From Marivirga atlantica (GTDB lineage Bacteria > Bacteroidota > Bacteroidia > Cytophagales > Cyclobacteriaceae): a stretch of DNA of 64,000 nucleotides. The notes beneath the pieces were generated by a model, which was not told the origin of the DNA, ran no database searches, and saw nothing but the letters and a program-made list of their open reading frames with translations. The translations under genes and the position numbers were made by a program. The stretch is from positions 372,001 to 436,000 of the forward strand of contig NZ_JAERQG010000003.1 in assembly GCF_016734805.1 (NCBI RefSeq). The letters are read 5' to 3'. Positions 25,473-32,289 of this stretch are shown one piece after another (position 1 is the stretch's first letter; each line of letters begins with the position of its first letter).

Positions 25473-26147
25473 ATGAAGGGAATTAAAACTTGGATATTCT
25501 TAATAATGTCATTTTGTATTTACCAAAAAGGAAATTCACAAACGGTGAATTGGAATGCGCTGGAAGATTCAAAACATATCATCGCTGCAGGTATTGGTTG
25601 GGATTACAGTGTTTCTTATAGTTTGGGTTACGCCTACCAACTCAAAACTAAAGTACCCATAGTCCTGACTGGCAATTTTTCAATTCCTTCCGGTGAAAAG
25701 CTGTTGGATGACTTCAAAACCAAAATCGGAGGACAGGTTGTGCTCCTGAATAAATCCAATATGAAAGGAAGTATTGCTTTGAATGGGATCTATCGAAGGT
25801 ATGAAAATCCATTAGTACGATTGCAAAACTTTGGCAGTGAGTTAAGGGGTACATTGGGCTATTACAAACCGAAATGGTTTGTGGCAGGTGAAGTGGGTTT
25901 TGATAAAGCCATTGTCACGTATTTTAAACATTCCGAAACCTTCAAAGAAATAATCTTTACAGACGTAAAAGACGGTTGGTATGAACCTTCTACAGGAGGA
26001 AATTTCCTGTATGGCATTCAAACCGGCTACTCCTTCAACAAATCGGATATCACACTCAATATTGGTATGGTAACAACTCAGGACTTCAAAACCACTCCTT
26101 TAATACCCTATTATCTTATGTTAGGCTACAACTTCATAATCAACTGA
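25473..26147 (+). CDS. Exported outer-membrane-like protein
   Basis: 224 residues, not recognised. The signal peptide ends near residue 23 (GNSQ). The mature part alternates hydrophobic and polar residues over about 200 residues (HIIAAGIGWDYSVSYSLGYAYQLK, LRGTLGYYKPKWFVAGEVGF in pieces) and ends in a strand-like YYLMLGYNFIIN, as in outer-membrane beta-barrels. It starts four bases after the hydrolase stop, so the two form an operon, presumably controlled by the AraC regulator. The right attC-like repeat begins 23 bases downstream. Confidence 0.55.
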   Translation: MKGIKTWIFLIMSFCIYQKGNSQTVNWNALEDSKHIIAAGIGWDYSVSYSLGYAYQLKTKVPIVLTGNFSIPSGEKLLDDFKTKIGGQVVLLNKSNMKGSIALNGIYRRYENPLVRLQNFGSELRGTLGYYKPKWFVAGEVGFDKAIVTYFKHSETFKEIIFTDVKDGWYEPSTGGNFLYGIQTGYSFNKSDITLNIGMVTTQDFKTTPLIPYYLMLGYNFIIN

Positions 26148-26170
26148 TATTTTGAATAAAAAAGGCAAAC

Positions 26171-26302
26171 GCATAACATTATATAAGAGCAATAGCGGTT
26201 TAGGTGCAAACCTGAACCGTTTTTCCTTTTAAATAAGTATCTTGCAATCCAAAAGGTAGTCGCCTTAATATCTCCTACTGCCCTTATTCTTGACCGTTGT
26301 GA
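26171..26302 (+). repeat. attC-like repeat, right copy
   Basis: About 132 bases with ends GCATAAC and GTTGTGA. The internal hairpin CGGTTTAGGT / ACCTGAACCG keeps its pairing relative to the left copy through a compensated change (G-C to A-T) and two wobble changes. The 3,130-base spacing between copies spans exactly the AraC, hydrolase and outer-membrane-like genes. The right end box fits the integron core less well (GTTGTGA against GTTRRRY). Confidence 0.65.
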
Positions 26303-26322
26303 CTAATTAACTTTTCGAAGCT

Positions 26323-26694
26323 ATGGCATCTCCACTCAGACAAATTCAAGACATTCAAGTACAAGCTGAAAGACTGATTTCCAATAAAGCAAATCTTGAT
26401 CAAATAGCAGAATTCTCTAAATACAGTGATGAGATCAAGTTTTATCTCATGGAAAATATTGATGACGAAGAGATATTGTCATATGTAAGAGACATTCCAA
26501 CATTTGAAATTGAAGAATCCGAACTCAAGAAAACTGCGGAGGGAATTTTTGCAGGAATTCTATCCATTGCTTCTTATGGTCTAGCTGGATATTTTAGAAA
26601 TCAAAGAGCCAGAGATAAAGCCTTAGACGTAGTTCGTGACATAAGAAGTAAATATGCTTCGATAGAATTCATGTGTAGAAACTATTTTGAATAA
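26323..26694 (+). CDS. Small protein of unknown function
   Basis: 123 residues, not recognised. It has no signal peptide. The N-terminal 60 residues are helical and charged (IQDIQVQAERLISNKANLDQI, EIKFYLMENIDDEEILSYVRD in pieces), one hydrophobic segment lies at about 74-92 (GIFAGILSIASYGLAGYF), and the end is basic. It begins 21 bases past the right attC-like repeat, where a further cassette gene would stand, but no third repeat follows. It may be a membrane-associated accessory protein. Confidence 0.5.
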   Translation: MASPLRQIQDIQVQAERLISNKANLDQIAEFSKYSDEIKFYLMENIDDEEILSYVRDIPTFEIEESELKKTAEGIFAGILSIASYGLAGYFRNQRARDKALDVVRDIRSKYASIEFMCRNYFE

Positions 26695-26922
26695 ACTAAT
26701 CAGAACATACAATATAGCGCATAACCTTTCTTAGTTACCCCGGAAGTACCTGCGAAACATCTCATTTATCTACCACCAAGAATCTGAAGTGTTCTTCTAC
26801 CATTCTCACTCTTTACCTGAAACTTTGATCACATCGGCAGATAAGCTACATTTATTAGAATCAATTAGGCCTAGAGGCTACTATGCCGCACTAAGTGTTA
26901 TTCACAAGCCAAAAAAATCACT

Positions 26923-27453
26923 ATGGAATGGATTTATGATATGACGGACCCTCTTTGGGAAACAGCTGCAGCAAGTTTTATAATCTTCATTGTCATCATT
27001 GTGGCAACCAGAATTATAGGGCTCAGGTCATTTGCAAAATTCACCGCTTATGACTTTGCCTTTACCGTAGCTATTGGCAGTATAATATCATCCACGCTAA
27101 CCTCAAGCACAAGTGTTGTCCACGGTGCTGTTGCCATAGTAAGCCTTCTTTTGTTAACATTCATATTTTCATTTCTTCAAAGAGCTTTTAAAAAACTGAG
27201 TTCACTAATATCGAATAAGCCCTTGTTACTAATGGATGGTGGCGAAATATTACACGAAAACTTAAAATATGCCAGAATAGAAAAAACCCAATTAATTGCG
27301 AAGCTGAGGGAAGCCAACGTAATTGATTATAGCCAGGTGAAAGCTGTTGTTTTAGAAGCTACTGGTGATATCTCAGTGCTACACAGCTCTGATGAAGCCG
27401 TAGAACTGAACCAGGAATTATTGGAAGGAGTTAGAAAAAATATCGATAATTGA
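26923..27453 (+). CDS. DUF421/YetF-like membrane protein
   Basis: 176 residues. Three membrane helices are visible at the N terminus (about 13-32, 45-65 and 70-88: ASFIIFIVIIVATRIIG, DFAFTVAIGSIISST, VAIVSLLLLTFIFSFLQ) followed by the soluble DUF421 domain with KPLLLMDGGEILHENLK, ARIEKTQLIAKLRE and VKAVVLEATGDISVL. The domain is shared with B. subtilis YetF/YdfR. The biochemical role is not established. The preceding 228 bases contain no gene and no clear promoter; it appears to be monocistronic. Confidence 0.85.
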   Translation: MEWIYDMTDPLWETAAASFIIFIVIIVATRIIGLRSFAKFTAYDFAFTVAIGSIISSTLTSSTSVVHGAVAIVSLLLLTFIFSFLQRAFKKLSSLISNKPLLLMDGGEILHENLKYARIEKTQLIAKLREANVIDYSQVKAVVLEATGDISVLHSSDEAVELNQELLEGVRKNIDN

Positions 27454-27737
27454 TTGGTTAAACATAGTCTAGAATTCTATTTGCTCACCACCTTGTACAC
27501 CTTTACTGCTGAAACGCAGTAATTCATGCTGCCGCTTTTCTACGTTTGGGTGTGGTTTAAATAAAGATCACATAGTTAAAGCTTATAAATGATAAGGACT
27601 CCGCTACCATCTCTGCAAACAATACTGGTAACAATCGATTATGAAAAAAGGCCTGAAAATCTTATTTTTGTTTTGATAAAAGGAATGATTTAAGTACTAA
27701 TTAAGTTATTGCTTTGTTGCTTACAAAAGCCCAATTT

Positions 27738-28163
27738 ATGAATACAGACAAGCTTGTAGGAGACTTATTACACGCCCATGGACTCAGGAAAACTCAAATA
27801 AGAGTAGAAATTATCCAGCAGTTTATGGAGAGCGATTTCGGACTAAGGGCTAGTGAAATCATCAATAGTTTAAAGGCCAATCATGACAGGGTTACGGTGT
27901 ACAGGGCCCTTAATTCTTTTGAAGAAAATGGCATCATTCATAAAGCTTCGGAAGATGCCAATGGTGTAAAATATGCACTTTGTGGCAATGAATGCTCAAG
28001 TGATCATCATGAAGATACGCATGCCCATTTCGTTTGTGATGAATGTCAAAATACTTTTTGCCTCGATGATGTTAAAATTCCACAACCTAAAGTGTCTGAT
28101 GAACTCACTGTTAATCAGGTCACCTTTACCATCAATGGCATCTGCAAAGAATGTAAGGCATAA
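27738..28163 (+). CDS. Fur-family metalloregulator, probably Zur
   Basis: 141 residues from ATG 27738; an in-frame TTG at 27714 is disfavoured. The N-terminal winged helix has LRKTQIRVEIIQQFM and VTVYRALNSFEENGIIHK. The C-terminal half shows metal-site residues: the HHEDTHAHFVC run and CDECQNTFC, plus CKEC at the end, giving two CxxC pairs for a structural zinc. The convergent neighbours are a lipoprotein and a zinc-type TonB receptor that both have a palindrome upstream; this points to Zur rather than iron Fur, although the family cannot be split by sequence alone. Confidence 0.85.
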   Translation: MNTDKLVGDLLHAHGLRKTQIRVEIIQQFMESDFGLRASEIINSLKANHDRVTVYRALNSFEENGIIHKASEDANGVKYALCGNECSSDHHEDTHAHFVCDECQNTFCLDDVKIPQPKVSDELTVNQVTFTINGICKECKA

Positions 28164-28186
28164 AAAAAGCCGGTGATTAGCCGGCT
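28162..28186 (-). terminator. Rho-independent terminator for the minus-strand zinc operon
   Basis: On the minus strand: stem AGCCGG / CCGGCT with a seven-base loop followed by seven T. It sits just beyond the stop of the lipoprotein gene and also just past the fur stop, and serves the minus strand by its T-run. Confidence 0.85.
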
Positions 28187-28216
28187 AGTTGAACTTTAAC
28201 CAAAACAATTACTATA

Positions 28217-28813
28217 TTAATTTACTGTAATATCCCAGCTGATATTTAAATCTGTACTCCCATCAACTGATGATGAATTTTCACTTTTAATATCAGGTTG
28301 GTGCTTTAATACTACTCTAAAAGTACCGTTTCCACTTGCGGCAGTTGTCCACTCAGTTAGTAAACCTGTAGGCTGATTGTTTGCATCCGAATCCAGATAA
28401 TTTAAGGCATCACCTCTAGCATCTGCACCTATATTACCATCACCTGCAGGATCTGTAAAAAGCCCCTCAGTAAAACCAAAAAAGAACATGTGCTCTTCAT
28501 CTTCAGCAGCTACTTCTTCAGAAATAGATTCCTCTTCAATACTGTTATATAGGTCAATTTCCAATTCATAAGTTGTGTTGGCTGCTAGCGCGATAGTATT
28601 AGCTACTTCTAAACCGCCAGGACCAGAACCATCTGCATCTTCTGCAAAACCTACAACTGCTGCTCCTCCACCTTCAGGAGTAAATGTTAAAGTAACATCG
28701 GTAATAACCTCTTCCTCATTTTCTGCTTCAGGCGTTTCAGTATCTTCACAACTCATTAGACTTAATGAACTAACAAATAATGCTGATAAGAATAAGTAAT
28801 TGAATTTCTTCAT
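28217..28813 (-). CDS. Lipoprotein of the zinc-type TonB receptor module
   Basis: 198 residues from ATG 28813, which begins MKKFNYLFLSALFVSSLSLMSC, a lipoprotein signal with Cys22; the longer upstream frame would remove it. The mature domain starts with a very acidic linker and contains VTLTFTPEGGGAAVVGFAEDADG, TYELEIDLYN and EDEEHMFFFGFTEG, beta-rich and with acidic and histidine residues that could bind metal. This family commonly stands beside Zn-type TonB receptors in Bacteroidota, where automated names vary. Its own Zur-like palindrome lies 43 bases upstream, after the receptor's stop codon. Confidence 0.75.
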   Translation of the reverse strand: MKKFNYLFLSALFVSSLSLMSCEDTETPEAENEEEVITDVTLTFTPEGGGAAVVGFAEDADGSGPGGLEVANTIALAANTTYELEIDLYNSIEEESISEEVAAEDEEHMFFFGFTEGLFTDPAGDGNIGADARGDALNYLDSDANNQPTGLLTEWTTAASGNGTFRVVLKHQPDIKSENSSSVDGSTDLNISWDITVN

Positions 28814-28855
28814 GCTGTAATTAATTAATGTTTGAATTACAATGATAGTAATAAC

Positions 28856-28868
28856 GCAACAATGTTGC
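28856..28868. promoter_or_regulatory. Zur-like operator, lipoprotein gene
   Basis: GCAACAATGTTGC, a perfect palindrome around a central A, 43 bases upstream of the lipoprotein ATG and before the receptor stop codon. Identical to the site at 31314-31326. Confidence 0.7.
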
Positions 28869-28873
28869 AAGTA

Positions 28874-31279
28874 CTAGAATTTATATTTTACTGAAAGGCT
28901 AAGATTAATTCCTGTTTCATCAGCAAAATACCGCATACGGTTGGTATAACTTCGGTAAGCAGTATTTAAAAGGTTGTCCACTTTTGCCATAAAAGAGAAA
29001 TTCTTGTAATCAGCAGCTGCATTTAATGACATGAGCAGGTAATCATCCGGAGCTGGTAAATAATCAAAATTACTATCATCTTCCGCAAATAAGTTGACAT
29101 CTGCCTCTTGAGCAGCTAATATCTCTTTTACTGTGATTACCCTTGGTGCATTAAACTGTTCAGCATAGTAGTTAGCTTGTAAGCCCAGCTCAATGCCTGA
29201 TAAGCCTGCCCAATTCGGAATGGTATAATTAATGCCATAACCAAGATGAGCTGGCGGTATGTCTACAAATAAATCATCATTAGTGATGTCTTTTGCCCAA
29301 ACGTAATTGGCTCTTATTACGGAACTAAACTGTTTTGAATGTTGAATTTTTGAGCTGATGTCCGCTCCCGCAAATAGTGCATCTGTCTGTTGATAAATAA
29401 ATAAAGGAAAAGCTCCTCTCACCGTATTAACAATCCCTCCGGGCTTTGAATAAATATAATTCTGAATGTAATTCACGTATGCGGTAAGCTCTGCACTGAA
29501 CCTGTCATTTTTTAATTCGTAGCCTGAAACAATCTTAAAAGCCTGTTCAATACCCACGTATCTCTCCTCATTAGACAAGACAGCATCGTCAAAATTATTG
29601 TCACTATCTCGAACATATCTCCACAGACCATACTCTATCACAGACTGATGCTTTCCTGATCGATAAAAATCAGAGACGTTTGCCGGCCTCCAAGCATTTC
29701 CTACATTCACTCTAAATATCCTGCCTTTTTGGATCTGCTTTTTTATGCCTGCCGTAGCAGAAAAACTGCTATAGTTTAATTCATTAAAATACAAATCGTT
29801 GGAATTGTCTCTACCTATTATGTCAGAGTAGAAATAATCGAACCTACCTCCTATTTCCAGTTCAGTAGATGGAGTCAACTCAGTGCTCTCTATTAAATAT
29901 GCACCAAACTCATAACTCGTATAGTTCGGTACAAACTGAATTGTATTGGTACCAAAAATATTCCTATTGTTTCTGTAAATACTCTGGAAACCTGCACTAC
30001 CTAAAAAATTAAATATTTCAGGATGCTTCCAATCGAGATTAAGAGTTTGGCTGGTAAGTGATAAGTCAATTGACGGCACTTCGTTGTTAGTTCCTCTCCT
30101 TACATCATATTCCTTCCTGTTATTTTGCTGATAAGCATATTGCAATTCAACTTTCTGATCTTCCCCATGCCAGGTACCATGCAGCTTGGCCATGTTATGA
30201 GATATAACCTGACGTGGGTTATTTATTTCGTACGAGAATGGTTTTGTTTCAGGCGGAACTTCACTTTCCATTGCATTTGCCAAATCTTCCAAATTACCGT
30301 TTACTGAAGCCTTCAAAATGCCTAATTCCTGCTCAAAGTGAGAAAGGTATAAGTTCAAGTCAAAAGCTTTTCTATGATAACGAGCGGCCAGAGATGCGCT
30401 AAGTTCTTCCTTTCCTGTGTTTGTTAACTGATAATTTGGAGCCGTCAAATCACCTTGTTTTAGGTAAGAAGCCTGCCCTGTAAAGGCAAAATTCTTATAG
30501 CCTTTTTCGAGTTTAGCTTCTGTATTGAAGGCTCGGCCATTAGTGCTAAAATCTGTTCCTACTTTCCCATTCCAATCCTGTAAAAGTTCTGGCTGATCCG
30601 CATCAATTAACAGAACCCCTCCGAGTGCACCTGCACCATAGCGTACAGTTGAGGCTCCTTTAATCACTTTAATCTGATCATAAAGAGAAGGGTCTATTTC
30701 TGGTGCGTGGTCTGCTCCCCAATTCTGATATTGGTGTTGCACTCCATTGTTAATGATAAGTATTCTACTACTGTGCAAACCATGAATTACAGGCTTCACC
30801 ACATTCTGCCCAGTTTGTAAAACTGTGACACCAGAAATATTCTTAACCACATCACCAAAACTCCTTGAACTCTCTCTTTCGTATTCCTTGGCACTTAGCT
30901 TACCCACAGCACTTGTTGAGAGATCACCGGTAGTTCTTTCCGCCTCCACTACTACACTCTCAAGTGTCACCTCATTTGGAGCCATATAAATGGTGGGTAA
31001 TTCATGGTGAACATCATGATGGTGAACCAGTTTTTTATAACCTACATGAGAGAATATTAGGTCGAATTCTTCTTCACAGAGTCCTTTCAATATAAATTTC
31101 CCATTTTCATCACTTACCACGCCTTTAGAGGTGCCTTGAACTTGCACTGTGCTGAAAGGAAGTGGTTCATCAGTTGAAAGATTATAAATGGTACCAGAAA
31201 TTACTCTGTCACAATTATCATTTTGCGCACTAACACCAAAAGGAAAAAGTAATAAAATTAGTAATATCTGTTTGAGCAT
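28874..31279 (-). CDS. TonB-dependent receptor, zinc (ZnuD-like)
   Basis: 801-residue outer-membrane transporter. Signal peptide 1-18 (GVSAQ), then a carboxypeptidase-regulatory-like domain (about 23-103) with a His-rich run LVHHHDVHHELP, then the plug (about 118-230, with VIHGLHSSRILIINNGVQHQYQNWG and ADHAPEID) and a beta-barrel ending in VKYKF. The His-rich run and the HGLH and DHAPEID motifs match zinc receptors of the ZnuD type. It would take up zinc using TonB energy. A 13-bp palindrome 35 bases upstream and a Fur/Zur gene convergent at the operon end support zinc repression. Confidence 0.88.
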   Translation of the reverse strand: MLKQILLILLLFPFGVSAQNDNCDRVISGTIYNLSTDEPLPFSTVQVQGTSKGVVSDENGKFILKGLCEEEFDLIFSHVGYKKLVHHHDVHHELPTIYMAPNEVTLESVVVEAERTTGDLSTSAVGKLSAKEYERESSRSFGDVVKNISGVTVLQTGQNVVKPVIHGLHSSRILIINNGVQHQYQNWGADHAPEIDPSLYDQIKVIKGASTVRYGAGALGGVLLIDADQPELLQDWNGKVGTDFSTNGRAFNTEAKLEKGYKNFAFTGQASYLKQGDLTAPNYQLTNTGKEELSASLAARYHRKAFDLNLYLSHFEQELGILKASVNGNLEDLANAMESEVPPETKPFSYEINNPRQVISHNMAKLHGTWHGEDQKVELQYAYQQNNRKEYDVRRGTNNEVPSIDLSLTSQTLNLDWKHPEIFNFLGSAGFQSIYRNNRNIFGTNTIQFVPNYTSYEFGAYLIESTELTPSTELEIGGRFDYFYSDIIGRDNSNDLYFNELNYSSFSATAGIKKQIQKGRIFRVNVGNAWRPANVSDFYRSGKHQSVIEYGLWRYVRDSDNNFDDAVLSNEERYVGIEQAFKIVSGYELKNDRFSAELTAYVNYIQNYIYSKPGGIVNTVRGAFPLFIYQQTDALFAGADISSKIQHSKQFSSVIRANYVWAKDITNDDLFVDIPPAHLGYGINYTIPNWAGLSGIELGLQANYYAEQFNAPRVITVKEILAAQEADVNLFAEDDSNFDYLPAPDDYLLMSLNAAADYKNFSFMAKVDNLLNTAYRSYTNRMRYFADETGINLSLSVKYKF

Positions 31280-31313
31280 AAGAACACAAAGTAAACGGAC
31301 TAAATCAATAATA

Positions 31314-31326
31314 GCAACAATGTTGC
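31314..31326. promoter_or_regulatory. Zur-like operator, receptor gene
   Basis: GCAACAATGTTGC, 35 bases upstream of the receptor ATG. Identical to 28856-28868. A 13-bp palindrome occurring at precisely the two starts of the metal module is very unlikely to be chance. Confidence 0.75.
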
Positions 31327-31474
31327 ATTAAAGAATTATCTAGTAAACTTGTTATTTTTCTGATCTAATACAAGCTGAACAGTTACAAGTGGATATCGGT
31401 TAATAATACTTCACCAATAAATTCAAATTTTTATTGGCTCAAATACATTTCATACCAACTAACTAATACGTTCT

Positions 31475-32200
31475 ATGGATTTCAGTAACATTAAAGCTGT
31501 CTTTGTAAACTGTACGCTCAAAAAATCTCCACAAAAAAGTCATACAGCTGAGTTGTTTAAGCTAAGTAAACACATTATGGAGAAGGAAAATGTACACGTT
31601 GATGAAATCAGATTAATTGACCATGATGTAGCCTCTGGGATTTATCCTGATATGACTGAGCACGGATGGGACAAGGACGAATGGCCTGAGCTGTTTGAAA
31701 AAATTATAGCTGCCGATATACTGATCATCGGAACGCCCATCTGGCTGGGAGAAAAATCTTCCGAAGCGCAGAAGTTGATTGAAAGGTTATATTCCATGAG
31801 TGGTAAAACCAATGATAAAGGGCAATACATTTATTATGGAAAAGTAGGCGGATGTATCATTACAGGTAATGAAGACGGTGTTAAACACTGCGCTATGGGA
31901 ATTTTGTATTCGTTACAGCATGTGGGCTACTCTATTCCTCCGCAAGCTGATAGCGGCTGGATTGGAGAGGTTGGCCCCGGACCAAGCTATGGAGATGAAG
32001 AATGGGCAGGAGAAAAATTAAATGCTCCGGCAGGTTTTCAGTCCGACTTCACCAATAAAAATACCACTTTTATGACTTACAACCTTTTACACCTGGCTTA
32101 CACGCTTAAAAATCAGGGAGGTTACCCAGCTTATGGAAACTCTAATAAAGATTGGCAAAATGGCAATAAATGGGGATTCGAAAATCCTGAATACAGATAG
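31475..32200 (+). CDS. Flavodoxin-like NAD(P)H-dependent oxidoreductase
   Basis: 241 residues, cytosolic. The N-terminal VFVNCTLKKSPQKSHTAELFKLS is the phosphate-binding loop of the flavodoxin fold, DILIIGTPIWLGEKSSEAQKLIERLY the second FMN-contact region, and KVGGCIITGNEDGVKHCAMGILYSLQHVGY (in parts) the third. This matches the NADPH-dependent FMN reductase / flavodoxin family. The reduced substrate is unknown. It is divergent from the zinc receptor gene, 195 bases away, and precedes the sensor kinase by 89 bases. Confidence 0.85.
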   Translation: MDFSNIKAVFVNCTLKKSPQKSHTAELFKLSKHIMEKENVHVDEIRLIDHDVASGIYPDMTEHGWDKDEWPELFEKIIAADILIIGTPIWLGEKSSEAQKLIERLYSMSGKTNDKGQYIYYGKVGGCIITGNEDGVKHCAMGILYSLQHVGYSIPPQADSGWIGEVGPGPSYGDEEWAGEKLNAPAGFQSDFTNKNTTFMTYNLLHLAYTLKNQGGYPAYGNSNKDWQNGNKWGFENPEYR

Positions 32201-32289
32201 CCAGCTGCCGTATCCTTTTTCATCAAATACTACCTTATTTAATTGAAAGTGATTAAATTGATTAACAGTAGTATGTTTGATAATATTTA

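Noticed and set aside
26695-26922. Third attC-like repeat downstream of 26694
   Set aside because: ATATAGCGCATAAC resembles part of the repeat, but the hairpin, second half and end boxes are missing.
28575-28799. Plus-strand frame opposite the zinc lipoprotein
   Set aside because: Its Ala/Pro/Ser-rich translation is the antisense of the acidic, glycine-rich linker; no start context.
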